DNA from: Impatiens glandulifera
Taxonomy: Eukaryota > Streptophyta > Magnoliopsida > Ericales > Balsaminaceae
Reading direction: 5' to 3'
Length of the DNA stretch: 64,000 bases
NCBI RefSeq assembly: GCF_907164915.1
Contig: NC_061869.1
Location: forward strand, 25,909,616 to 25,973,615
The notes beneath the pieces were generated by a model. That model was given only the letters and a program-made list of their open reading frames with translations. It was not told the origin of the DNA and made no database searches. Positions 8,515 to 19,904 of this stretch are shown here, in pieces (position 1 is the stretch's first letter; every line of letters begins with the position of its first letter). Position numbers and translations under genes: made by a program.

Positions 8515-11500
8515 ATGGCAGAAACCACCGTTCCTGATTTCCCTCGACGGATTTCTTTGAAAAGCGCCCTCTGCCTTAAGAAGATTGTAACGAAGTTTGA
8601 GGAAATGGATCTTGTGGAGAAGGTGTACAATACCCAATTCCGATATATAGTCTCTGCGCCAGTGTTGCAGTTCTCAGGAACTATTGTACATCACATGTTG
8701 CTTAGGAGGGTAACCTCAACCTCCAAGGAGATTACTTTCAATATCAATGGGCAAGAACTTGTGTTTGGTATGAAAGAGTACGCCTTGGTGACGGGCCTAA
8801 ACTTCGGAAGGTTTCCTGAGGTGAACGAAGAAGAATGCCGAGGTTGTCCACCTCTGTTGGTAAAATATTTTAAAGGGAAGTCGAGTGTAGTAATGCAAGA
8901 CTTGGAGACTGCTTTTTTGAAATGTAGAGATAAGGAAGATGCCTGGAAGATGGGGCTGGTATGCTTGATTTGCCAGTACCTATTTTCATTTGACCCAAGG
9001 AGGGTGGTATTTGCCAAAATCCTCCACATGGTCGAAAACGAGGAAAGTTTCCTCCGATTTCCTTGGGGGAAAGTGACCTTTAGAGCCACCCTCAAGGGTT
9101 TGAACAAGAACATGAGACATCTCAGTCACAAATATTATAAGAAGAAGAAGAAGAGTACTACTGATCCTTATGCTCCTTTTGCTTATAACATTTATGGGTT
9201 TGCACTGGCATTTCAAGTGTGGACATACGAGGTCATCAAAGGTTTTGTTCCTAAATTTGCTAGAAAGAATGAGCTTAATGATCCTCTACGCCCAAGGTTG
9301 TTAGTCTATCATTCCAACAGGAAGAACACCTTGATGGAGATAAAGTCTGCCCTGGAGACAACGGATCTGACTGAGATGGAAGAGTCCTCCATGGAGAAGA
9401 GGTTATACAGTGGTGAGGACTTTGAACAAATAGATGAGTCAACTGATGAATTTTTTGAGGGATTTACAGAAGGGAAGTTAGTGAAGGAGGATTATGATGA
9501 TGAAGAGGAGGGAAGTGAACCTGAGGATGAACAAGAAGAACCTACTTCCAAACCAAACACCCGGAAGAGAAAGGCTGCGCTTAATCTCAAAGAAGCAGTA
9601 AACCTGAAGAGGAAGCTTGCTTATGAATCTAGTCCTGCCAACATTCCTAGCCCCCCATCCGCTACTACTCCTGGATTACCTCCAACATCTTCTGTTGGAT
9701 GTAAATGTGAAGAGCTGAAAGAGGAGGTAAAAGCGCTGAAGGAGGAGCTCATCAAAGAGGTGAAGGATGAGCTCAAAGAGATGAAAACAGCTTACGAAGA
9801 AACTCAAACAAATCACAAGGCTTATATGAAAAAGTTGGTTGTTAGTATGTGCGAACAGTTATTAGCCAAATCCAACCAAAGGATGGCCACTTTAATTGTC
9901 AAATTAGATAGTATGGAGGAGGAGAGGAAGAAGAAGAAGAAGAAGAGCAAATTGGAAAAGAAGGGCAAGACTGAGGTAAAATAAAGATACTTATCGCTTC
10001 GTTAAGTACTTAACGAAGCGTTAAGTACTTAACGCTTCGTTAAGTACTTAACGCTTCGTTAAGTACTTAACGCTTCGTTAAGTGCTTAACGCTTCGTTAA
10101 GTGCTTAACGCTTCGTTAAGTGCTTAACGCTTCGTTAAGTGCTTAACGCTTCGTTAAGTGCTTAACGCTTCGTTAAGTACTTAACGCTTCGTTAAGTAAT
10201 TATCTTTTGTTGTTCTTAACTAACCACACTGTTGTTTTATTTTTGCAGGAAGGGAATATGGAGGAGATGAAGACGAATGACATGGAGATGAAGGATGGGA
10301 AGGTGGAGGAGGAGAGTGAGAAGGTGGAGGATATAACTGAAGTAAGTTTTACTTAGTGAAGTCAAATGTTGTTTCGGGAAGTAAATGCTGACCACACTGT
10401 TGTTTTCTTTTTGCAGGATGGGAAGGTGGAGGAGATGATGACGAATGAGATGGAGATGAAGGATGGGAAGGTGGAGGAGGAGAGTGTGAAGGTGGAGGAT
10501 AAAACTGAGGTAAGTTTTGATTAGCGAAGTCATATGTTTCGGGAAGTAAACGCTGACCACACTGTTATTCTATTTTTGCAGGATGGGAAGGTGGAGGAGA
10601 TGATAACGAATGAGATGGAGATGACGGATCGGAAGGTGGAGGATAAAACTGAGAGTGTTAATGTGAAGGTGGATGGTGGTGAGATTGAGAATGATGTGAA
10701 GGTGGATGGTGTGAAGGTGGAGGATAAAACTGAGAGTGTTAATGTGAAGGAGGATGGTGGGGAGATTGAGACTGATGTGAAGGTGGATGGTGGTGAGACT
10801 GAGAAAGATGTAAAGGTGGATGGTGGGGAGATGTTGCTCTCCGATATGATGCAAGAAATAATTGAGAAAAAGAAGGATAAGGTCAAGGTTGAGAAGGTTG
10901 AGAAGGTTGAGAAGAAAGCCAATGTTGGGAAGGTTAAACTCAAGGTTGGGAAGGTTGAGAAGAAAGTCAAGGTTGAGAAGGATGCCACGGATGGGAAGGA
11001 TGAGAACGATGGGAAGGATGGGAAGGATTCGAGGGCTGGGAATGATGAGAACGATGATGATGACTTCCAATTATACAACACTCCACCTAAAGGAGTAGTT
11101 CCCAAAAAAAGAGTGAGGAAGCAGAAGAAAGATGAAGACTACACCAACCCTTCTTTGTCAAAACAGCCAAAGACGAATGATCCATTAACTATCAATCCCC
11201 TTCAAAAATTTGATGATGAGTTGTTGGTTCAATTACAGAATTGGTTGAAAGATGAAGCTACCAATGATGAGACAAAGACTGTGTTTACTTGCGAAGCACG
11301 AAAGAAGTTGTTTGTTAGAGTTCTAACAAAGTCCACATGGCTTAAAGATCCTGTAAGTCTTGCATTTCATATTAATTCTTTAACTTATGAATAAGGTTTT
11401 TGATATATGCTGCCTTTTGTAGGAAATCGACGCAGTGTGCCACTTGTTGCGCAAAAGGATTGAGCAATATCCCAAGACATATAAACATTGTAAAGTATCA

Positions 11501-12082
11501 ATAGGGGATTGCTTATTAGCAGATATGATGAGGCGAGAGTACCCGAACTATAAAAAAGATCCTGAAAATTTTCCAATATCAGACGTCTTTTCTCAGTACT
11601 TCTGGGGAGCGCCTCATAGACATATGCCAGAATGGCCACTAGTAGACGATATTTACGTGCCTTTGAACATTGGCAACAAGCATTGGGTACTGTGCGTCGT
11701 TCGTGTACAAGATAATCACATTGACGTTTATGACTGCGACTCGAGTATTTATAGGAATCTCGATCCATACATGAGACCTTTGTGTGAGATGTTTCCACGA
11801 ATATATGCAATGGGAGCCAGTGATGCTGAGCTAAAACGGTATCCTAATTTCAATTTCCAGAAACTGACATATAAAAGGTTGCCACACCCAGTCAAAAATG
11901 CAGTCCCCAAAAATGGGGAAGTCCTTAGAGCAGAAGAAAGTGGGGATTGTGGTGTATTTATGCTTATGCACATGGAATACTTGACTGCTGGTTTAGGTGT
12001 AGAGAAGGTGACTTCCAATGAAATGGACTTTTTTCGACAAAAGATGGCGGTCCGGTTATTTCATCAAATTACAGAACCTTAG
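8515..12082 (+). CDS. MULE-carried DUF1985 / Ulp1 (C48) protease protein, five coding exons
   Basis: Exons 8515-9975, 10249-10341, 10417-10509, 10582-11352 and 11423-12082 all join in phase 0 at GT-AG sites and give about 1025 residues. Residues ~20-240 match the plant DUF1985 domain (ALCLKKIV, GLNFGRFPE, YGFALAFQVW). An acidic, Lys/Glu-rich coiled-coil-like middle follows (~300-780). The last ~215 residues are a Ulp1-type cysteine protease with His in KHWVLCVV, Asp in VYDCDSS and Cys in SGDCGVFM. The usual oxyanion Gln before the Cys is not evident (AEESGDCG). The family removes SUMO/ubiquitin-like modifiers; a role in transposition is unproven. Exons 2 and 3 are duplicates of 93 bp each. 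Start chosen as the first ATG after the leader intron. Splice sites are predicted. Confidence 0.85.
9986..10197. repeat. 19-bp repeat array 2 (MULE, intron 1 of the Ulp1 gene)
   Basis: About eleven 19-bp units, mostly CGCTTCGTTAAGTACTTAA, with one inverted unit near 10010. A block of five carries the variant TTAAGTGCTTAA. It lies wholly inside the intron between exons 1 and 2, just after the donor. Confidence 0.95.
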
Positions 12083-12324
12083 TTTGTATTGTAATCGTTT
12101 ATTGATTTTTGGATAGAACTTGACTTGTGCTTATGTATTCTGAACTTGTATTACTTTTTGGGTAGAACTTCAACTTAAGTTACATTTCATGTTAAGAAAT
12201 TTTTAGTTTTAATGTAGTCTGGTTTGTTGGTAGTCTGATATTTTAAAAACCAAAGAATTGAACATATAAATCAATGTACCAAGTAACTAACTTAAACTCA
12301 CTTAAACCCAGTTTTAATTAACGC

Positions 12325-12462
12325 AGCGCTTAACGAAGCGTTAAGTACTTAACGAAGCGTTAAGTACTTAACGAAGCGTTAAGTACTTAACGAAGCGTTA
12401 AGTACTTAACGAAGCGTTAAGTACTTAACGAAGCGTTAAGTACTTAACGAAGCGTTAAGTGC
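12325..12462. repeat. 19-bp repeat array 3 (MULE, between the convergent gene ends)
   Basis: Seven 19-bp units reading CGAAGCGTTAAGTACTTAA, the opposite orientation to array 2. The array lies between the Ulp1 gene stop (12082) and the transposase stop (12647), where the two transcripts would end. Confidence 0.95.
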
Positions 12463-12499
12463 TCCTACAGTACACAGATAAACTAGATACAACATACAG

Positions 12500-12640
12500 A
12501 TTACAACTTATCCGATTACAACTTATCCGAGTTCAACTTATCCGAGTACAACTTATCCGAGTACAACTTATCCAAAACATAATACAAATTATCCAAAACA
12601 TAATACAACTTATCCAAAACACTTATACAACTTATCCCAA
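12500..12640. repeat. Short minisatellite ACAACTTATCC(GAGT)
   Basis: About eight imperfect 15- to 19-bp units containing ACAACTTATCC (variants followed by GAGT or AAAACATAAT), just beyond the end of the transposase frame. Probably 3' untranslated DNA of the minus-strand gene. Confidence 0.8.
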
Positions 12641-12646
12641 TCCCAA

Positions 12647-15463
12647 TCAATCTAAAGGCTCATATTGTTGAGATGATGGCTCGTGCTGTTGAGAAGATGA
12701 GTCATGATGCTTAGATGATGATGCTTTTGCAGTAGATGGAGCAGGCATGACTGCTTTGCATGTGGCCCTATTATGTCCTAGTCCACCACATGAGGTGCAT
12801 CGTCTCGGAGCCTTACGTACCTCACCTTGAGATGACATACGCTTTGTTTGTGGACGCCCTTTCTTAACCTTCACGGGTGGTTTTAGACATACTCGTTCCT
12901 TGATCATTTCGGGAATATCCCAATCGTCTTCATCACCAGCAGGGTAACATGTCTCCGCATATGCATTCATCCAAGATTCAGTTGTGTAATATCTGTAAGA
13001 ATGGAAAATAAAACGATTAAACAATTGGTTAAATAGATTGAACATGTGAGCTGAATAATACCTTGAACAAAAGTCATAACAAACCAAATTGCAGTGACGG
13101 GCAGCAGCCATTGCATGAGTACAAGGAAGACCAGAAACTTCAAATACCCTACAAGTGCAGTTCATGTCTTTCAAATTGACTTTAAAATGAGACTGATTGT
13201 CATGCACATAAAACTCGAATCGGTTAAGCGATGATACTGTATAGAATCTAGCCTTCTCGAATCCCTCACGTAACCACTTTTCATATGTTGGAGATAACAC
13301 TTCTCGGTGGTTGGACGCTCTTTCTCTTCTCTCATTAAACCAACCTTGTATTGTCACTCTTAAATACTCCGCCATTGAGGAAATGGGGTACTTTCTAGCT
13401 TCCCTGCTCTGACTATTAAAACTCTCAGCATAATTGCTTGTTAGTTGATTGTATCGCTTACCGGGGAAAAATGCTCTACTCCATCTTTGAAATCCAATTT
13501 CTTCCAAATAGGCAGCAATCCTATTATCTTTAACCCTTATCTTGTCAAAAAAACGATTGAATTCGTGGACGGTGTACGCACGAGAAGCCATATCAAACTC
13601 CATATGACAATTATCAGTTTTGAATTTCGCGTTGATATTCATCTTTATGTGATATGTGCACGCACCGTGGTATGCTTCTGGAAAAACAGCACATAAGGCA
13701 TTGGCGATGCTTGGGTGTCTATCGGATACGAAGACGAGATCATCAACTAATCCAATTGCTTCTCTCAATTTTTGCATAAAATAAGTCCAAGAGTTATTAT
13801 TCTCTGAATCAACAACTCCGAATGCGACAGGATATAATTGTTCATTAGCATCTAATGCAATAGCCACCAATAGTTGACCTCCCACCTTGTGCTTAAGAAA
13901 ACTGGCATCAACACACAATACGGGACGACAAAATGCTTTGAAACCCCTAATAGAGAGGCCTAGGGACATGAACATATACTTGAAGTGCCCGAACTCGTCT
14001 GTTTGGATGTCTGTTATGGTACCAGGATTATGCTTCTCCAACATGTATAAGTATGAGGGTAATTTTTCATATGAATCCTCAACCGTTCCTCGCACCGCCA
14101 CTAATGCCATTTCCCTAGCCCTCCAAGCCTTATTATAAGTCAAATTTACCCCATAAGTTGCCTGCATGTCTTCAATTATTTTCTTAGGCAAGTGATTATG
14201 GTGATGGTCCATATACTTACTCTTCACGCACTGCCCAATAACCCATGCTGGTGTTTGCATTTTTTTCTCTGGCCTAGATAGAACTGAGCATGAGTGTTGT
14301 TGGTCGAATTTCCGGATCTCAAACATCTCAGATAATTTACCTTTCACGGCACGCAATCTCCATTTGCATTTCTCATCCAAACATTTCACATACCAAAGAT
14401 GTTTTCTTGACTTCTCCACCTTGAATTCAAAATGATTAGCCATCGCATATTTATATAGCATCAGTTGTAGTTCTTTTTTATTTTCAAACAAGGCACCGAC
14501 TTCCAATACAGTTTCAGTAGTTAACGCCAACGCAAATGAGGGGTCTGTCGGTGATATGTCTGTCGGTGATATGTCTGTCGGTGATATGTCTGTCGATGGT
14601 GTACCAAATGATGATCTTCTTGCACTACATGGTGTACCAAATGATGATCTTCTTGCACTAGTAGGTGTACCCGTTGATGCTCTTCTCGCACTATGTGGTG
14701 TAGGTATCGATGCATGCAAGTCCTGAGTAAGTGGGATGTGAGGCAAAGAGTTATCTCCGGCTTCATTACTTTCAACAAAGACCTCCGAGGGTAAAGCTTC
14801 TGGTACAATTTTCTGAGTAAATTGTGGGAGAATACTTTCTTGAGTTGGGTAGGTAAGTAGTGGTATCTTTTCTTTAGTAAATTGTGACTTCTCTACTACA
14901 GACACAAACAATGGTGACACAGTTCTACCCAAAATCAAGCGTGATAAATATATGTTCAGATCCTCATCATCTTCAATAAAAACGGGTTTAGGATTTGTGA
15001 TATTCGGAATATCATACTTCACTTGCAGCACTAAATCATAGGTAGATTTCTGCACTTGAAGTCTTTCATGGAGTTTATCAATTAATTCAGCATAACGAGT
15101 ACTTTGGGGTAAATCCAATGTTTTGATTGAAGAGGCATCAAAAAACCATATTCCATTAGCATCAACTTTCCACTCTCCATTATAGAAAACGAAAACTTCG
15201 GCTGCAAGATAAATTGGAAACGGGATAATTAATACTGTGAAATGGAAACCCTTCGCGAAACGGGAAGTACTTAGCGAAACGGGAAGTATTTAGCGAAACG
15301 GGAAGTACTTAGCGAAACGGGAAGTACTTCGCGAAACGGGAAGTATCATCAGATGAAACCCTAAACAACGCAGTGATTCGAAAATGCATAAATGAACAAC
15401 AATAAACTTGAAATACATAAACTTACCAATTGTTACAGTGCTTGTGCTCGTCGTGGAGCTCAT
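12647..15463 (-). CDS. MuDR-type MULE transposase, three exons
   Basis: Minus-strand exons 15463-15427, 15201-13062 and 12992-12647 join at GT-AG sites to about 840 residues. Exon 1 gives a 12-codon Ser/Thr start; exon 2 opens with the family's typical start (VFVFYNGEWKVDANG). Order: N-terminal MuDR region; Ser/Thr/Pro repeats (SPTDISPTDIS; ARRSSFGTP); Mutator DNA-binding domain with WYVKCLDEKCKWRLRA; DDE core (CVDASFL, FVSDRHPSIANAL, NYAESFN supplying D, D, E); SWIM zinc finger CTCRVF...LPCTHAM; CCHC knuckle CTSCGGLGHNRATC; polar Ser/Gln tail. It cuts and joins element ends in the nucleus. The second intron (69 nt) has no stop and keeps frame. No broken motif seen. Confidence 0.92.
15249..15346. 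repeat. 19-bp repeat array 4 (MULE, intron 1 of the transposase)
   Basis: Five 19-bp units AGCGAAACGGGAAGTACTT. Same period as arrays 1-3, same AAGTACTT core, and flanks resembling the terminal-repeat word TTCGCGAAACGCGAAG. It sits in the 225-bp first intron of the transposase gene. Confidence 0.92.
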
Positions 15464-15606
15464 TGAGTGCCGCCGTTGAACTCCGTCGCCGGCGAGATTA
15501 GAGAGAAGGAGGAGAAAAGAGGAAGGGAAGAGAGAGAAGAAGAAGAAATGAAATGAAAAAAAGATGGCGGATTTTATTATATAGTAAGGGTATTCTGGAC
15601 TTTTCA
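15464..15606 (-). promoter_or_regulatory. Transposase promoter and leader
   Basis: On the minus strand, ACTATATAATAAAATCC (about 15570-15590) is a TATA box about 110 bp before the ATG at 15463, followed by a CTTCTTCTTCTCTCT-type pyrimidine-rich leader. It lies immediately inside the right terminal repeat. Confidence 0.6.
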
Positions 15607-15761
15607 CAGCGTCTCACTTCGCGAAACGCGAAGTCCCTTCGCGTTACGCGAAAAGGGTAATTCGTCCAAAAAAAATTAAGTGGTCACCAGATCAATTTCA
15701 ATTATCTGGTGACCACGGAGGCAATTTGCCTTATTTGTAGGGTCATTTAGTCCAATTTCCC
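15607..15761 (-). repeat. MULE right terminal inverted repeat
   Basis: Inverse partner of 7284-7434. The outermost bases read CCAATTTCCC, followed by the target duplication CTAGTAAC at 15762-15769. Differences from the left repeat are mainly small indels and substitutions in the GGTGACCAC region. Confidence 0.92.
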
Positions 15762-15769
15762 CTAGTAAC

Positions 15770-15976
15770 ACTCTGTATATTTCATTGTTAACTACCTATT
15801 TAATAACTTACAATCAAATAAAACCGGCCAGAAAGTTGATATTTTTATTAATTTTTTGTATAATCAATTTTCATTTATATTTTTAATAATTAATTTAAGT
15901 TATTTTCTTATTAATTAATTTTTTTGTGATATGAATTATTTAAAATTATAATTATATTTATATATGTTAAAATTAT

Positions 15977-16015
<39 letters not shown>

Positions 16016-16134
16016 AATTATATAATATATTGTGTCACAAAATTAAATATATAAATTATATAATTTAAAAAATATTTATGAATTATTTTTTCTTTTTAAT
16101 TTATCTAAATATATTTTATATAAATTAATGAGAA

Positions 16135-16166
<32 letters not shown>

Positions 16167-16679
16167 AATTTAAGATGATTTATATAACTGAACAAATTAA
16201 CTAATAAAAAGTTAAATGAAATTTTGATTAATAAAAATATATAATCTAATAAATTTAAATTTAATAATCAATGTATCAATTAAACACCAAACACCCTAAA
16301 AATATTTAACAATTTATTAAAATTAATATACTTAACTTACATTTTTATGTTTTAAATGTTCTATATATTATAAAAAAAATGTTTAATTATAATGAAGTTA
16401 ACCTTACAAAATAAAATATATTAATTATTATATTTTAAAATTATTAATCATTCTTATAAATATAAAAAATTAAATTTACAAAATATAATAAATATTAGTA
16501 ATAATATTTTAAATATTCGATAAAAATAAGTAAATGTACTATATTTAAAATAGTTTATAAATATTTATTATTTTAATTTATACTATTATTTTAGTTATTC
16601 ATTTTTACATTAAAAAATAAAATTTTATACGTTATCAAAATAATTATATTATTTTTGAAGGTTAATTATTAAATAAAAG

Positions 16680-16714
<35 letters not shown>

Positions 16715-16820
16715 GAAACAAAAATAAATCAAATATAATTTTTAATAGAGAGACTCAAGGCTAAAAAAAAATATAATAGAACAGAAAAGAAAAAAAAAAA
16801 AAGAGAAACACGCATATTGA
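15770..16820. other. AT-rich intergenic block downstream of MADS copy A-left
   Basis: No gene seen. (AT)n microsatellites lie at ~15980-16010 and ~16136-16162 and a (TAA)n run at ~16688-16710. The block is collinear with 51160-52700, with indels mainly at the microsatellites. Confidence 0.8.
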
Positions 16821-16833
16821 AGAAGACATTCCC

Positions 16834-17651
16834 TTAATGTAAAGATGGATCATGTGGCCCCATGTCTTCGTTATGATAGTGAGGAAATGGAGGCGGGTTG
16901 CTTGGGTATGGCATGCCATTCTGCGGGAAATCAGATGGAAGAGGCTGAAATTCCATGTTAGGATCATTGTATGGCATGTTATTTTGCTGGAAATCAGATG
17001 GTAGAGGCTGAATTTCCAAGTTGGGAGGTTGGAAATTCATGTAACTGGTCTCAAATCCAGTGTTAGGATGTTCAAACCCCATGTTATAAGGAGGCGGAAA
17101 CTCCATGGCCGGAAGAGGACATGTCATGTTGGCGCCATGCAAGAGCCAAATCCCCCATGAGTTGGAGGGTTGAAAGAGGAGGAGTCCATCATCCTGTTAA
17201 CCTCCATCAAGTTCTGACCGATAACTCTAGCCAGGTCCTTGAAATCTTCTTCGGTATTCAGACCTGACATAGCATGTTGTGGATTCATCATTGATTGAAA
17301 CATGGTATGAGTCATCTCACTATGACGGTTCTCTCTTTCCTGTCTTCTTAGTTTCTCTTGTATCTTTTGGAGCATCTGCCTCGTGAAGGTTTCTTGGTTG
17401 AACTTTCGTTTTCCTTGATCGGCCTTCGGAAAACTCTGGTACTTTGTAATGAGTCTTCGTACTTCATTCATAGACGGCCAAACAACAGGTTGGGGATCAA
17501 AGTCACTATAGATGACGGTACACGCTTCAACATCGCACAGAGCGGTGATTTCATCTAGTTGCTTCACAACACTAAGTTTTCTTTTCTTGTACGTGTTTCT
17601 TTTTGCATCATTATTGAGAATATAAGTAAGGTTAACTTTCTTTCTAGTCAT
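16834..17651 (-). pseudogene. Type I M-gamma MADS-box gene, left copy A: intact MADS domain, frameshifted C-terminus
   Basis: ATG at 17651; frame stays open to 17124 (about 175 residues). Residues 1-60 are a type I MADS domain (TRKKVNLTYILNN, TYKKRKLSVVKQLDEI, CTVIYSDFDPQPVVWPS) of the AGL80/PHERES-like M-gamma group, which binds DNA as dimers and mostly acts in female gametophyte and endosperm. A Glu/Arg-rich coiled-coil segment follows (QEKLRRQERENRHSE). Near 17130 the frame shifts: the expected Pro/Phe/Met tail with repeated QPLPSDF words continues in another frame to 16834. The right copy has one extra C in the same run (GCGCCC), which points to a 1-nt deletion here. A truncated protein could still be made; I call it a pseudogene with caution. 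Confidence 0.8.
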
Positions 17652-17714
17652 GGTATTTTTACAAAGAAGAATTGAATAAGAAAACTCTTTTTTTCTCAAT
17701 GTAGTGGGATTTGT

Positions 17715-17745
17715 TAATGAGTAGAACTCTCTATAAATACAGATT
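17715..17745 (-). promoter_or_regulatory. TATA region of MADS copy A-left
   Basis: On the minus strand the sequence reads CTGTATTTATAGAGAG about 80 bp before the ATG. The right copy has CTGTATATATAGAGAG at the same place, so the left TATA word carries an A-to-T change. Position and context suit a core promoter. Confidence 0.5.
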
Positions 17746-17759
17746 TTTAGAAGAAAAAA

Positions 17760-19331
17760 AATTGAAGAAAATTAGTTTGAAAGACTCCATCTAGATACAG
17801 TTTAATCAATATTGTGAACCAAAACTTTAGAATTTTTTTTTTAGATTTTGTATTAATGGTAAGATTTACCACCATAAAATCTAGTTTCCTATATTATAAA
17901 TAATTGTAGATTAAATAAGTAATTATGATATAAAATTAATATATTATTTAATATTTTTCTTCTTTTGAATTATAACAGTAATAATCCAAAAATATAATAT
18001 TTTTATTTTGAAATATTTCAATGAAATATATTTTTATGGATTCCCTCACCATACACAAACATAATTATAGAAAAAATTATTTATCCATATCATTTAGCAT
18101 TTATTTAGAAGCAAATCTGTGTTTTATAAATTATTTATCAATATCATTTAGCATTTATTTAGAAGAAAAATATAAATGCATTTAAATTCTAAATAAATGT
18201 ACTTTGAATGGATATTCCTTCAAAATGATTTATTTTTAAATTTGAATTCAAATTTGTTTATATGATTGAAGAATTATAGTATCACTTTATAACCATTATC
18301 ATTTATCAAAACTAATAAAAATAAATTAATTCAAAATAATTAGTGATAAGATTATTTAAATCTTGGAAAAGATTTACTACCGTAAAAAGTAATTCCTTTT
18401 ACTATTAATATTTTTAATTAAAATAAAATAGTGCTCTATCGATAAGGAAAATATGATGAAATAATCTTTCATATATTTTTCCATATTTGATTGAATTTAA
18501 CAAATAAGTGTCCTTTTTAGATAATTAATCAAAACATTGATATATTATAATATTTCCATTTAAAATATTACCTTGTCTAAGCACATAAATATAGTTTTAA
18601 CTTATTTATTTTTTATAAATAAAAATTATGTAAATAAACATGATAATTTGATAAGACCTTACATGTTTCTCATAAATAAATAAGTATGTTTTCTAAAATA
18701 TAAAATTATTTCAAATAAAAATTTTTACGCTAAAAAGTCACTCGATCGAACAAATTATTTTTCTTTTGATAATTAAAAAATGTACTTCAAAGTGAAGAAA
18801 AAAAATAATCCAAAAGTTAACCATGCACCTAAGTCCCCATAAATCATGAAGGTGTGGTAGATCTAAGATCTTAAACACCTTTTGTAGCAAAAGACCCTAT
18901 CTAATAAAAAGAAAAATTCAATTATAGCCATATAACCATTCTATATTCAATTAGCCAAATAAATATTTGTAACCAATTGACCAAGTAACTCACTTTTGTA
19001 GCCATGTGACAAGAAGCCCCTTTGTAACCCCTTAAAGTCATACCTTTTTTTAGAATATATAAGTCCTCATTTTGTAAATCAATTAACCCCTTTGTAGTCA
19101 AAGACCCTATGTAATCAAAAATCTATAATAGCCAAGCCCCCCTTCAACACTCAATTAACCAAGTAACCTATTTGTAACATATTTACCAAATAACTCTTTT
19201 GACGTTGTATGAAATTATTTATTTTGTAGCCATATTGACAAGAAGAGCTTTTCTATCCCCATAAACATGTATTCAACTAACATTTCTCAATTAACCCTCT
19301 TGTAATCAAATACATAGGTAATTAATAATCC

Positions 19332-19396
<65 letters not shown>

Positions 19397-19900
19397 GTGA
19401 CCCTTCTATATTCAATTAAACAAGTAACTATTTGTAACAATTTACCAAGTAACACCCTTATAATTGTATCCAATTACTTATTTTGTAGCCATGTAGACAA
19501 GAAGAGCCTTTCTATCCCAAAAACATGTACTCAACTAATATTTCTTAAGTAACCCTATTGTAGCCAAAGACCTAAGGTAATTAATAATCCATTATATATA
19601 TTCAAGTAACCCTTCTGTATTCAATTGAACAAGTAACTATTTGTAACAATTGACCAAGAAACACCTTAAAATTATATCCAATAATTTTTTTGTAGCTTGA
19701 TCACAAAAAGCCCTCTAACAGTACCAATCAAAACAAAAAAGAGGTTCGGCCAAAATTAATTAGGAAAACGGTCCCATCTTAATGAATCAACATCAAATGA
19801 TAACTGATTTAAAAGAAAGCAATGGTACGAGGTCTCTTACCCTGAATACCAAACTGAATCCAACCACCACATAAACATATATATAAAACACAAAAGTTAC
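17760..19900. other. AT-rich intergenic block (copy L)
   Basis: No gene seen. From ~18900 it is a degenerate run of phrases such as CAATTAACCAAGTAAC, TTTGTAGCC and ATGTAGACAAGAAG, repeated every ~150-220 bp, with a long (AT)n tract at ~19333-19392. The same block occurs at 53680-55700 and, from ~43300, in partial copy M. Confidence 0.75.
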
Positions 19901-19904
19901 CTCT

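Larger units (their letters stand above)
7284..15761. mobile_element. Complete Mutator-like element (MULE) carrying a Ulp1-protease gene and a MuDR transposase
   Basis: 8478 bp. Terminal inverted repeats of ~150 bp begin GGGAAATTGG at both ends and include the inverted word TTTTCGCGTAACGCGAAGG. An exact 8-bp target duplication CTAGTAAC flanks it (9 bp with one mismatch). The paralogous locus near 51136-51160 has the unoccupied target with one CTAGTAAC. Inside are two convergent genes with intact spliced frames, so the element could be autonomous. MULEs with linked Ulp1-type protease genes are an established plant class (KI-MULE/Kaonashi-like). Assignment to that class rests on gene content. 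Confidence 0.93.

Noticed and set aside
10237..11105. Long open frames on the minus strand rich in Leu/Ile/His or Ser/Phe
   Set aside because: Antisense of the Lys/Glu/Asp-rich repetitive exons of the Ulp1-type gene; no homology expected.
19333..19392. Long (AT)n as a replication origin or matrix-attachment site
   Set aside because: Plain microsatellite; length differs between segmental copies and nothing else supports a function.
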